Assembly: GCF_037975245.1 (NCBI RefSeq)
Contig: NC_092562.1
Coordinates: forward strand, 24,315,054 to 24,379,053
DNA from: Apostichopus japonicus
Lineage: Eukaryota; Echinodermata; Holothuroidea; Aspidochirotida; Stichopodidae
Reading direction: 5' to 3'
DNA length: 64,000 bases
Shown: piece after piece, positions 48,501 through 60,510 of the stretch
How positions within the stretch are numbered: the stretch's first letter is position 1
How the letters are laid out: every line of letters starts with the position of its first letter
The notes under the pieces: model-generated
The model's database searches: none
What the model was told of the DNA's origin: nothing
The model's input: the letters and a program-made list of their open reading frames with translations, nothing else
Position numbers and translations under genes: made by a program

Positions 48501-51500
48501 AACATGTATATATATAATATCTTATACAGCGAATATTGTCTCCAGTCATAAACGACATTCGTAATTTCTTAGTTTTGAAAATGCTATTTCAAAGAGTTAA
48601 AAAACTGATTCTACTGTTCTGTTTCCACTTGAATCTCAACATACAACATTATTACCAGGAATAACAATTAACGAAACATGATTAAAAGAAATTTAAATCG
48701 AAATATGGTAAAAAAAATATGGTAAAAGAATATGAAAGAAATGAAACAGTAGAGCAATCTTATCACAAGCTTATATCTCAAATTGCCTGAAAATCGAAGA
48801 CGAATTATTGATCGAGGAGGTGTGACTAAAAACCAACAAAGTGATGAATGTCATTTTTCTATTTTTTTAATATATTTTTATGTTTTATTATCACGCACAC
48901 AGCAGGTAAAACACAAGATTATTCCAATTGAACAACTATTATGGAAAGATATAGGAAGACAAGTGATTATTTCATCTGTAATGGATTAACTTACCCGATC
49001 TCCAGATACCAGGATTTCCAATATTCAGAGTAGGATGATAAGAAGGACATAATTATTAATCACTATAATTATTTTGTGTTGCATTCTTTTGTATTTGTAT
49101 TTCTTTTGTTGAAATATAACTATAATAACACACACATACACACAAATACACGGACATACGCAAACAAGAACTAGAAAGTTACCAAAAAAGAAAAGACAAA
49201 CAGATTGAAAGGAATATTCTGATGGCTGAAGTTGATTAGTTGCAATTAAGAAAATTTCCGGAATATTTTCTGCACACTTGAGGTCACTTCTTCAAAATTC
49301 GTCAAATTGCAGAATGAAAGATGTCATCATGACAATTCAGCTGTATGTTTAAATATTATCTTATTTCAAGACATAATCAACAAGAGATTCTAATACGAAA
49401 GGCAGTGCATTTGACCAACATCTGCCATGACGTCACTAATAACCTGATGTGATCCACTTCCTGAAGTAAAGAGTGTTTAGCAAGTCGAAATATGTTAAAT
49501 TTCAATCAATTATATTTCGAGTAAAACACAAGATAATGAGATTGAGCTTTTTAGCTAACAAACTTGAGTTTTGTTTTTCTTCGGATAGGTGTTATATTGT
49601 CTGACACTGCTTTTTCTCTTTACGTTATTCGTTAATTGATCTCAGCAGTGATAAATGCCTTGAAGCATTCTTAATCTTTTATCATAGAGTTTATTTTGCG
49701 AACTTTTTACTGGAAATTTGATGGTTTTATTGTTTGTAGTTTATTATTTCTATGTTGTGAGACGCGTTGAGATGTTTTTACATGTATGGCGCCTTTTTAA
49801 GACTATATCTACTTACTTAGTTACTTACTTACTTACTTACTTACTTGAATGATAACATAAGCTTATAGTGGAGGTTTCTTCAGTATAGGACTTCGAAGTA
49901 TTTTCATCTTCTCTAATTTGAAATGTCTTCTTCAATTTCTTCCGAGTAAAGAGTATCATGTGCATAGAATTGATTCTCAGTCGTGTAATTAATTAGTCAG
50001 TATGAAGTTTCCAAAAAGAATTAGAGAGAGTTGAAGTAACATGGCCCAGTGAAAGTTTTGGGATATCTAATGTGAAAGGTAACTAGTTGCTTTTACCTTT
50101 ACACACACGTCAGTTGCGTGGGGTGAATCGAAAGTAGTTTTGTCACGATTAGAAAGAATATTTTTTTGTAAATAATACTCAAGAAAATTTCATGACATGT
50201 TGCTCCGTTGAAACGAGAAGGATTTCTCGTATTCTGTTATTGGTTTGTTACATATCATAAATTTTCTTCTCCGATAGGTTAGAAAGTCTATCATTAACTT
50301 AAAGTTATCAAATTCTTTTAAAGAACAGGATGCTATAATCCTCAGCCTCAAATATACATGCATTTCGTAGTCACGGATTAGGCTACATGTTCAGAAAATA
50401 TCTTCTGGAAGAAAAATCATAAATGAATGGAGCGGTTGAAGGAATACTACTGCCGTGGCCAAAATTGTTTTTTATGGTTACATTAATGATTTTGACTATG
50501 GTCAACACAATACCATTTAGTATTCACGTTTGGTACGAAAGATATGAACTTGAAGAAACTTTGCTATCTTGTAAAACAATACATAGGAATTGCTCTCAAA
50601 ATTGACCCAAATGTCTAGCATCTGTTCTTTTTTTCAGTAATCAAAACTGAATTTTCATCTAGACTATCGTTTAAAGATATTTTTCATTTGTATATTGATA
50701 GCTTTAAGCTTACTAACGTACATTCGTGTCCTCTTGAAGACGTCTTACAGTTTATAAGCAGAGTGTTTGTCATTATTGCTCTAGTCCATTTCAAACCATT
50801 AACACAACAAGTTAATGAAAAAACATTCGCCTCTCTTTTTACGATAAATCTTTGTTTAAGCAAAGTCTGCATGAGAGTGTACGTGCTTCATTCACTTTGT
50901 TTCTGGAAAAGATTTTCTGCCATATTTCATGATTTTTATTATTAATATTTTATTACGGCATTAACTGTTTTAGTATTTATAGTTTGTTTGGTGTTGCCTA
51001 TAAATGTGGCACACTCTTAATACATTAAAATTGTATTTTTTAGCCATGCTCGGTAAGCTTGGTTAAATTACCATGCGCTGAGACAACTCTTTAAAGGTAG
51101 TCAGTATAGGACCCAAATTATAGCACGCTATAATTGCTAGAAGTTTTCAAAAAGTACTTTTCTGGAGGTCTTCACTCTCCAAATTGTTATCAGACATTTT
51201 TAAGGAACACACATGATGACTGAATGTCCGAGTGAGGAAAATTTCCTCGAAGGTTGTAATAAAAGCAGTTTAAGAATTTTGACTAAAGGTGACCATATTT
51301 GAATATCTAGCATATTTTGGGCCAATAGCGCATACCTTTAGGATGCGTCTATAAAGAGCAGACCTCATCTCACAAGTCAATACAACCACTGTAACTACTT
51401 GCAGAAACAATAAGCTAGGCGTTGGGAAATATAATTTTACGGCAAAAATCATGCGAAGATAGTGAAAAATGTCAATATTTTGCTTTCAAATCACATCCCT

Positions 51501-54371
51501 TGCCGCCCTAAAACAAATTAAATTATTTCTGAAGTCGCAGAGATATATGACAAGCAAATACAAGATCTATGACGAAGTATCTATCAAAACTGGACAAGGT
51601 TTGGTATCTGGCAAGATTGAACAATCGGAGCTAACCCTGTTATAAGTAAATATAGGCATAGTGTCACAAACCAAGGATTACATTGTCACGTCAGCAAATT
51701 TTGCAAACAGGTCTGTTTATTCGTTTCAAATCTCTTGTTTTCCCTCTTTGTCTTTAGGTCTCAATAGTTGTTTGATAAGCTTAGTGAATCAAAAATCCTG
51801 AGCTTTGCAAAGGCAGCATTAAGTTTTCCGTTTCTACAATTGACATTATCATTGAGATCTCAACATTTCAAAGAAATATATTCATAGCTTGAGATGAAGA
51901 TAATGTAATGTTAGCGAACGAATAAGTGATTTTATCTTTATACCTATCGGGAGGAAACAGCCGGTGTATTTTTATAGCCTATATAATGCTACGGCATTGT
52001 TTTGGAAATGTTTAACAATTTCTTATGTAGTCATCAGCATGCCTCTGCATGGGAGATAATAATGTAATAATAACAATAATGTAATCGGTATGTTATATGC
52101 ATAAACGTCTACATTAAATTGAAATTACAAAACAGTCCATTTGTCCATGGAGGATCATAACATATGTACTTCCTGCAGTCAAATGCTAGTCATTTGCGGA
52201 AAGTAAAAAACAATGTCGAATGTTTACTTTCTCGGCAATGGCTACTTGAAATTTAGGGATCACACCAGGAATCGCACTCCCCCAGATTCAGAAAAGTAAT
52301 TTTGATTTTAATGATATTAAGCAAAGAGTGTTAATTACCTTTCTTGTTAGTTCAGCTGATTGTATACACCGCACTGATAAGAATATGTAAACACTTAGAT
52401 CTCAGTATGTAAGCCTGTAGTCATGACCATCCCTTTGTCTTATATATTTAGATTAGAATATTATTTGTCTAATATAAATATAAATGCATATGCATTTATA
52501 ACCAAGTACCGGTATAGGGTTAACGTATACCCTATCATATATATGTCGTGTAAAGTAATTGGTATCTATTCATCTGATATTACGAATGTTGCTGTAAAGT
52601 CGATCCCGACTGCTCTCCATGTACTGGGTTTCCTGTTACCTTTAGGGGACATAGTTAACCTATATCATGATTGATTTTATGTTGATATCGATTTGTCTGG
52701 TTCCGAACTGATTAAAACTCAGTCGGATGTCTTCACCAAACTCTTCAGTATAGTGAGAGGATGCAATTTTCCAGGTGTGCGATGTAACCTGTGTTATCAG
52801 TGTCTTTCTTCATTGAACCAATGATAAATATTTAGCATATGAATTAAGACATTTATCAGTCTCTTGTCATTTTCTGAGACAACGTAAAAGATCTTATTCA
52901 AATGTTTATGACATAGAATTAAATAAAATATATATAAATTGAAAAAGAATTTCGATGTCAGTTCATGATATTGACAAAATATGGAGCACTTTTTGAAATG
53001 AGAAAAGGAAGACTTGTATCATATACAATTGATCGTTAAACAAAACCAGCTTTAATTTAAGCAATCTCTATTCGAATCTATTACGTTCCGTGGTATGTAT
53101 ACAGTGTGTTTGACAATCTGTCACGTTTAGTATACAGATGGTTCGATACTTGTCAATGAAACGAAAAATAACGAGAACATCTGACATTGAGATGATAAGG
53201 AATTATTTCCAACTAAACGTTAACGTCACTCCATTTGCCAATCAAGCACCATTAAGAGCGACAGTGTAACAGTTTTTTTGGCACTTAGACTGACAAAAAA
53301 AACTAAAGCCGAAAAATGTTAACTAATTGCAAAACGGAAGAAATATTCAATGCAACAGCATACCGTGAACGAAATCGAAACAAAAACAATATAGCTTTGG
53401 GTTGAACATACTGTATACAGACTGTTTGCTCTATTGAAATTCACATTCATGGTTTTCGCTGACTTCAAGAAGTTTTCACACTTAAGTTTCTATCAGGGGC
53501 TCCAACAAAAGCTTGCGATTGGGTGTGTGGAATGAGTCGGACCAAAGAACAGACCGAGGCAGTGTTTTTCACTACATTTTACGAATCAAAAGCTGCTCCT
53601 ATATCCTTGACTGTCCATTGCAACGGCAACGTAAACTATAATGACCGAAAAAATCATCATAACATAATTACACTCGAGGGGTATGAACGTTACTTATCTC
53701 TTGATCCTCACTTCACATTGTAAAAACCCGTCCCAATAAAACAAATTAGTTCATTAAACATGACGACCAGTTTTTACCAAAATGATTGTGTTGATAACAT
53801 TTCGCTATACGGTATCAACCGATTGTAAACAAACGGACACGAGTGTACTGGAAATGTACCATACGGTAATGAATAATTATGAAGATCCTAATGATAACTT
53901 AAGTGACAGATATTGGCGAAAGACCGGATGGGATGGAGAAATGTTTAACTGGAGATAAGCTGGCATGAAAGGAAGTAAAAGTATGATGTAAATCAGTGAT
54001 TCCGATAAATTCTGCTTTTCTATCCGGCGTACTAACATCCTCAAAGAATGCATAGTTCAATTCTCTTGACGAGCTTAAGTTTTTGATTTTCAAATGTTCA
54101 CAGATTAATTGTTTTATTTCACGGAATTAATTGAATTTACTTCTCTTTATTTTTACCGCTAAAATGGTAAATTCCTGGTTGACATTTTTATTAATTAACT
54201 GCTCGCTAATCAACTTTCTTTGGTAACTGATTGTTGGACGTCTCACTTTGATTTGTTGACGTCTTATAATCAGAAAATACTCTAAATACATAATACATTC
54301 GTCCAATACGATTACATTGTTGTAAACGTGAACAATGATATCCACACTGCGGTATACTGCAGTACACTGTA
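45566..54371. other. Long non-coding stretch
   Basis: A G-run (46302-46314), a degenerate GTTGTCTAAACTTACG repeat (about 47098-47240), TATG repeats (47055-47074) and a CTTA microsatellite (49817-49847). Short ORFs show no family features or splice context. A possible acceptor-flanked segment at about 52351 was judged too weak. Confidence 0.45.
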
Positions 54372-54487
54372 ATTTACTTCGTTCCCCACTTACCTGTCTC
54401 CCCACAACCTAACCACCGCATTCTACCGTGTCTAGTATGCCCTGGTAATCTTTTAACACTGTGCACCCTTACTGACCCCTAGTGAAC
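54372..54487 (+). repeat. Left 116-bp inverted repeat
   Basis: From ATTTACTTCGTTCCCCAC to CCCCTAGTGAAC. Only about four mismatches to the right copy by eye (for example AACCACC against AAGCACC). Confidence 0.9.
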
Positions 54488-54860
54488 CCCTTCATATTCT
54501 ACCATTCCAAAGTGTCTCACATGTAGTTCGTATTGGGAAAAATTTTCTTCGAAATTCGCCCGGATACCTTGGATTTTTACTCTAGAAGTTTCCTTCTAGG
54601 AGTTCTAGCACTTCCAACAACCTTTTACAGCCTGATAAGCTGGGGGATGTTTTTTGGTGTGCACTCTCGCCCATGCGTTCGTTTTTTGTAGCGTAACGTG
54701 GGTTTCTCAGGTAGTAGTTCCGCGAAACTACTTTGTTCGTTCGCCTTCTCCGCTTTGATACGCGGATAGGCATTTGTTTTCTTGTGTACATGTTTTCCAG
54801 CTATTTTAACCTCTCCTAAGATGTTTTGCTTGTTTCATGTACTTTCGTTACTTTTCTACG

Positions 54861-55560
54861 CTTTTAGTGTTGGTTTCACTCTTATAGCGTAGCTTGTAAG
54901 CCGCGAGCCCCTATCCCATACTAGGCGAGATAGGCGGTTCGATTACGTTGTTGTTGTTCATGTTTGAACCTTCATTTATTTGTATATATTTTCATGTTTC
55001 TCCATGTTTTTTCGCTACTCGTGCGCTCCCTAATGTCGGGAGTTCCACTCTTGTAGCGTAGCTTGTAAGCCGCGAGCTCCTATCCCATACTAGGCGGGAT
55101 AGGCGGTTCGATTACATTGTTGTTGTTTCATGTTTGAACCTTCATATATTTGTATATATTTTCATGTTTCTCCATGTTTTTCGCTACTCGTGCGATTCCT
55201 AATGTCGGGAGTTCCACTCTTGTAGCGTAGCTTGTAAGCCGCGAGCTCCTATCCCATACTAGGCAGGATAGGCGGTTCGATTACGTTGTTGTTGTTTCAT
55301 GTTTGAACCTTCATATATTTGTATATATTTTCATGTTTCTCCATGTTTTTCGCTACTCGTGCGCTTCCTAATGTCGGGAGTTCCACTCTTGTAGCGTAGC
55401 TTGTAAGCCGTGAGCCCCTATCCCATACTAGGCGGATAGGTTGTTCGATTACGTTGTTGTTGTTCATGTTGAACCTTCATATATTTGTATATATTTTCAT
55501 GTTTCTCCATGGTTTCGCTACTCGTGCGCTTCCTAAGTGTCGGGAGTTTCACTTGGAGCG
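54861..55560 (+). repeat. 169-bp tandem repeat, about four units
   Basis: TAGCGTAGCTTGTAAG recurs at 54885, 55054, 55223 and 55392, exactly 169 bp apart, with a degenerate fifth start near 55557 and another at 55704. Each unit contains TAGGCGGGATAGGCGG and GTTGTTGTTTCATG. Confidence 0.9.
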
Positions 55561-55870
55561 TACCTCGTGGCCTTGTTCCTCCCTTCCCGCTCTTTACGCG
55601 GATAGAAGGGTTCTCTCCCTTGTATACATGCTTCGTCCTTTTTTCCTTTCATGTATTCTAGTTACGTGTTCGCTTCTAAGTGAGGGAAGTTTTTTTCACT
55701 TTTGTAGCGTACTTTGTAAGCCGCGGGCCTCTAGCGGGGCGCGTTGTTTTTGTTACGTACTTTACTCTCTGTTAGCTTACGTCCCACCCTACTTCCTCTT
55801 TATAGTCGTTCCGTTTGATATAAGTTAGACTATTCGCCGTTAGTCTCTCCTTAACGTGGGTTTTTCAGAC

Positions 55871-55978
55871 ATGTCTCGAAGCCACCTTAAATGTGTGAAC
55901 TGTTCGTTGTTCCGAGACCTTTGTCTAGTCTGTATTGTTTTCAAACCAGACAGTGGCAGCACATCGACACCTGGCTAG
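55871..55978 (+). pseudogene. Short CxxC-x8-CxxC frame, gag-like start
   Basis: 35 codons beginning MSRSHLKCVNCSLFRDLCLVC, then a stop. The paired CxxC resembles the N-terminal zinc motif of DIRS-type Gag proteins; this is inference. The frame differs from the following open stretch, so it is probably broken. Confidence 0.3.
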
Positions 55979-56528
55979 CAGGCCAGGACAGGTTAGATCT
56001 ATCACCGAACCCACAGTTCCTCTAGAGGGAGTCGTAGGAGAGACAGGAGATGAAGAGGAAGTGAGAGAGTTGGTGGGAGTTGAGATGGAGAGAGGCCATG
56101 AGAGGGCCGGAGAAAAAAGAGAGAGAGATGGAGAGGTGGAGAGAGAGGAGGAAAGTTTGCCACCCAAGGTGCCGGCGTTGTCCGGATGTAGTACCAAGGG
56201 CAAGGGCAAGGGCAAGGCTTCGGCCAACAAAAAAACCCATGAGAGAGAGAGAGAGAGAGATGGAGAGAGAGAGGAGGAGAGTTTGCCACCCAAGGTGCCG
56301 GCGTTGTCCGGATGTAGTACCAAGGGCAAGGGCAAGGCTTCGGCCAACAAAAAGCCCATGAGAAAGACGGCCAGAGCTGACAGTCCGTCCGGGTCGCAGA
56401 AAGCGGCACCCAGTGTGGTGCGCGCTGAGAGAGGAGCTCCGGAGAGCCAGGGTCCGGCGAGACCTCAGAAGGAGCCCGGAACAGAGGTTCCCCTCCGAAC
56501 CAAGGAAGGCAAGGCTCAAGGCCAATAA
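55935..56528 (+). pseudogene. GC-rich Glu/Arg/Lys-rich open frame, unrecognised
   Basis: 197 codons of low-complexity charged protein (EREEESLPPKVPALSGCSTK repeated twice). Base composition is far above the AT-rich surroundings. A second frame continues at 56413-57015 with repeated NGQNVR/RRVVPG segments. Overlapping open frames on both strands mainly reflect the scarcity of AT-rich stop codons. It may be remnant gag-like sequence of the inverted-repeat unit. Confidence 0.25.
56150..56360 (+). repeat. Tandem duplication in the GC-rich block (about 120 bp)
   Basis: GTTTGCCACCCAAGGTGCCG ... GGCTTCGGCCAACAAAAA occurs at 56155 and again at 56281, separated by GA repeats. Confidence 0.85.
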
Positions 56529-56540
56529 ACAGCCCATTAG

Positions 56541-56810
56541 AAGTTCCGACCGGAACGGACAGAATGTCCGGGTCGAGGAGAGTGGTACCCGGCGTGGTAC
56601 GCACACAGAGATGGGCTCCGGGAGCCCGAGTCCGGCGAGAGAGGCCGGAGGAGAGAGGAGGAGAGAGGAGAAAGAGAGGCAAGGGCAAGGCTCAAGGCCA
56701 ATAAAAAGCCCATTTGAAATTCCGACCGGAACGGACAGAATGTCCGGGTCGAGGAGAGTGGTACCCGGCGTGGTACGCACACAGAGATGGGCTCCGGGGG
56801 CCCGGGTCCG
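56541..56810 (+). repeat. Second duplication in the GC-rich block (about 175-bp spacing)
   Basis: TTCCGACCGGAACGGACAGA ... ACAGAGATGGGCTCCGGG occurs at about 56543 and 56720. Confidence 0.85.
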
Positions 56811-58036
56811 ACGAGACCGCGGGTCCGGCGAGACCTCACAGGGAGTGCGGAACCGAGGTTCCCAGAGGATCCCAGAGCCGGTCCCGGAGCCGGGAACCGA
56901 TGAGATGGGATCAGAACGGGGTAGTAAGGGCAAACGCCCAATCCGAAAAGAAAGCCGGCCCGAGCGAGGTTCCCACGGCAAACGGAGATATACTTATCCC
57001 CAGCCTCAGAGTTAATCCCGCTTCCCAGAGGGGGAAAAGTCTCTTTCATCAGGGGAGTGTTGCCCCCCGAAACTAGCAGCTTGAGCTGCGATGACAGGTT
57101 CGAATCAATTGCGGAAAAACACTGCAATCGCTACACCATTAATCACTACACATCCCAAATGTGTGTTTAACAAGTACCAGCAGAAACCAGGACATGACAT
57201 AGATTTCCTGGGCATTCATGGGCCATATTCTCCTCGCTAATTATACTTCCCTCTCATTATAATTCATCTCCATATGTCTAGATTTGAAACCTTACTTGTG
57301 TTTAAGACACTGTTGTTTAAAACACTTGTGGAACCCCCTCCAGAGCATGTTAAAATGCGCAAGACTGAAGCGATTCTAGTACAGTATTCTCGTTACTTAG
57401 AACCTTGGCAAACTGTCAGGAAGAGAACGTTCTCGAAACTTGGCAAAGTGCCAGGAAAACGAAAACTTCTTAGAACCTTGGCAAACTGCCAGGAAAATAT
57501 ACAACGCTCTATATTTGTTATGAGAGGAGGGGGGCCAAGCAGTCACCTGGCTTGACACGTGTAAGCTCAACGTTTGCTGCAACGAGCTGTCGACTACGTG
57601 AGCGATCCCATGGAATAAGCCTCTCTCTCTATTTTTTGGGTGAATTACCAAGACAAACGCGTTAGTAAGTTGAAAAAGGGGTAGGATAAAACCCCAGCAA
57701 AGTTACAAGCGCTAACACGCTCCGAACATACAGTATGCGCTTCATGAATAATGTTCGATGTGCCGTCATCTTAAAACACAGTTGCATTTCGTAGCACCTG
57801 ATAGCCTAGTCGTGACTATGCGCTAGGTGGTTTCAATAGGAAGTTGGAAACTTCTACTACACTACGAAATTGACATGGAGAGATTTGAGAAGTAACGGGT
57901 ACGTTATCATAACATTTAATACGTGTTTATTACGTTAAATGTGGTGTTGTACAAAAGTCGACATAACGTTTCTATGAGATATTAATGTTATATTAATGTC
58001 TTAACGTAAATCGTTTTGAAATATGAGCCTGAAAAC

Positions 58037-58152
58037 GTTCACTAGGGGTCAGTAAGGGTGCACAGAGTTAACAGATTACCAGGGCATACTAGACACGGTA
58101 GAATGCGGTGCTTAGGTTGTGGGGAGACAGGTAAGTGGGGAACGAAGTAAAT
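58037..58152 (-). repeat. Right 116-bp inverted repeat
   Basis: Reverse complement of 54372-54487, running from GTTCACTAGGGG to CGAAGTAAAT. Confidence 0.9.
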
Positions 58153-58175
58153 ATATAAACCAGTAAGTTTTATCA

Positions 58176-58320
58176 TCTACACTGTACTACACTTTACTAC
58201 ACTACACTGCACTTACTACACTGCACTACACTGTAATACACTACACTGCACTGCACTACACTGCAATACACTGCAATACACTGCACTACACTACAATACA
58301 CTGTAATACACTGCACTATA
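58176..58320 (+). repeat. CACTACACTGCA minisatellite
   Basis: About fourteen 10-bp units of CTACACTGCA/CAATACACTG. The sequence left of the inverted-repeat unit (about 54352-54370, TACTGCAGTACACTG) is similar, so the unit may have inserted into this repeat. Confidence 0.85.
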
Positions 58321-59310
58321 CATAACACACCCACGACTGACGAAATATACATTCATATAGCATATTGTATTTACCACTTAGGCCTTTATGTATATATAAA
58401 TCTGATATCTTTTCTTGGCTATTTCCATCATTTCAGTAAGCTAGTTTGCTCCATTTTCCGAAAACGTTCGTATTGCTCGTACTGGAGAATCCTCGAGTTA
58501 TACGTAAATGCCGAACTACAGTTAATCTGTTGGCAAATGAAATAACTTTTTTAGGTTTTTAGTAATGAAATGATTTAAATATCTTCTGAAATGGCAGAAA
58601 AGAGATGGGATGTCTATCCTGGTTGAAAATCTGGGCGTTAATTGATTTATCACAAAATGTTGAGCTATTTAATATATAACATAGATGTCTTAAAGCATGT
58701 AGGCTACCGTTTCAACCACGTTGTTGCCATAAAATATTACTTTTAGCCAAATTAAATTCCCGCTATACGAAAGTGAAACTTGAATAAAATCATTGACACT
58801 GTCAATGCTGATGGTCTTTACCTGTACCAATACATCAAAACCCCATGGCAATTACAATACATTAAATATTTACATGGTGTAAGAGCTTTATCCCACTTCT
58901 GACACCATCTCGATAATATGTTTTGGAAAGAAGGTGATAGTATCTAACAGAGCTACCCGATGTAGCATTGGTGCTTGGGTTTTAGGACTGAATTAATTAT
59001 ATTGCTTAAGTCGTCGATCAAGTGACAAGGAGATAATACAAATATTTGTAAACATACACTTTTCATATTATATTATACCGTTATCATGTGACATCTATAT
59101 CTATGAGATAAAAAACAAGAGATTCATTTTTACATTTCTAATATAACCAACAATCACTGAAACGACCACCAACCTCCACCCGCCTTCAGAAAGAAAAAGA
59201 AGAACACAAAATGGGAATTAACTAAATCATTCTCACCGTTTGGGAAGGTTTTTGCAATAATTTTAAGCATTTTAAGCATGCATAAAGCATTATGAATGGA
59301 TGTGTGCTTT
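58321..59310. other. Non-coding region
   Basis: AT-rich, no ORF or repeat recognised. Confidence 0.5.
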
Positions 59311-59371
<61 letters not shown>

Positions 59372-59372
59372 G

Positions 59373-59404
<32 letters not shown>

Positions 59405-59520
59405 TACATATATACATACATATATATATCTATATATATATATATCTATAATGAATGTGTATATATATAGATATATATATATCTTATATATATATATATA
59501 TCTATATATATATATATATC
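59311..59520. repeat. Compound TA/TATG/TATC microsatellite
   Basis: TA runs with GTATATATATAT and CTATATATAT blocks around a short ATAATGAATGTG insertion. Frames through it are artefacts. Confidence 0.9.
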
Positions 59521-59579
59521 AATAATGATTGTGTAGCAAGTGGTATGACAGATATATAGTAAATAAATAAAGAATAATA

Positions 59580-59705
59580 CACCAGAAAAATTCCACTTCA
59601 CGACCGGTTCGTCCTTTTGGGACTCATCAGGCGAAGGTAGGAATCGAACCCCGGATCTTGTGTCACCAACCGAAATCCGTACCCCTCGACCATAGTGATT
59701 CTACT
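59580..59705 (-). mobile_element. tRNA-derived SINE (family C) with hammerhead-like body
   Basis: On the minus strand the head (about 59705 to 59631) has A-box-like CTATGGTCGAGGGGTA and B box GGTTCGATTCC. Directly after it come CTGATGAG and a hammerhead-like core (59630-59602), then an AT-rich tail. Confidence 0.6.
59602..59630 (-). ncRNA. Hammerhead-like core in SINE, one A missing
   Basis: CTGATGA, helix II GTCC/GGAC around CAAAA, then GA, palindromic ACCGGT and C. A functional core needs GAA before the palindrome; here only GA is present, so cleavage is probably lost or weak in this copy. Confidence 0.6.
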
Positions 59706-60298
59706 GGTGTGTGATGCGTATACATTGGCTTTGTATAACTGTCATTGCGGGCGTATTACTCAAGTGTAATGATTGTACAGAGTGCACCCCTGGTGCTTTG
59801 AATCTGCCTATGAGTAAGACAAAATAACGTAATTTGCTAAAGGTGTAAATATAGCTTTAAAACGTTACAACACTGCGTTTCACCAGTCCATGAAAAGCAA
59901 ATCTAACTGTCAGGAATAAAAGTTCACACTCGTTGGGCGTTTATTAACATGTCAACGTGTTACCGAGAACGAATATAAGAAGTCTACCACTTCTATTAGA
60001 TACTATAAGTGTAACCATTATCTGGGGCACTGAGAGGGTATAACGTAAACAGATTTAACAACTGTTTCGAAAACAGAAACGTTAAAGGGAATAACACTTG
60101 AACCTAGTTCCGCGTATTATATACTTAAGTACATATCATAGAAATTCTGTAAACTCCTAACCGATTATAGGACATGGTAGTATATATATATATACATATA
60201 TATGAATTATGTGACATTGCTTTTGAGAAATTTATGTAGTCACACCCACACGTATACGATAACTAACGACAAACACTTCATTAAGAATAGAAATGCCA

Positions 60299-60379
60299 TT
60301 CATATATGTTGGTGTATGTTTAGATAGAGAATATATATATAAATAAATATATATATATATATATTTATATACATATATA

Positions 60380-60421
<42 letters not shown>

Positions 60422-60429
60422 CATATATA

Positions 60430-60466
<37 letters not shown>

Positions 60467-60510
60467 TTATATATATATTCTCTATCTAAACACACACCAA
60501 CATATATGAA
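60299..60510. repeat. 212-bp palindrome with AT core (cruciform or MITE-like)
   Basis: The outer arms (TTCATATATGTTGGTGT and TAGATAGAGAATATAT) are mirrored on the right with a single mismatch (GTATG against GTGTG). The centre is TA with regular TTTATATA blocks. The palindromic outer arms go beyond a simple microsatellite. Confidence 0.8.

Larger units (their letters stand above)
54372..58152. mobile_element. 3.8-kb unit bounded by 116-bp inverted repeats (possible DIRS-like, non-autonomous)
   Basis: 54372-54487 and 58037-58152 are inverted copies, identical except for a few bases. Inside are a 169-bp tandem array, a CxxC-x8-CxxC mini-ORF, a GC-rich charged low-complexity block with internal duplications, and a region with three CTTGGCAAACTG-type words. 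Inverted terminal repeats plus a gag-like Cys motif recall DIRS elements, but no RT or tyrosine recombinase ORF is present. The class is therefore uncertain. Confidence 0.6.

Noticed and set aside
52351-52405. Acceptor-flanked segment after CTTGTTAGTTCAG
   Set aside because: Open in phase 0 (LIVYTALIRI), but donor choice is ambiguous and nothing links it to another exon.
56002-57127. Long reverse-strand frames (228, 319 and 196 codons) in the GC-rich block
   Set aside because: Several frames are open on both strands because GC-rich repeats lack stop codons. The peptides are Leu/Ser/Pro low complexity with no family motif.
59631-59704. Possible functional tRNA gene on the minus strand
   Set aside because: Imperfect cloverleaf fused directly to a hammerhead-like body and AT-rich tail.
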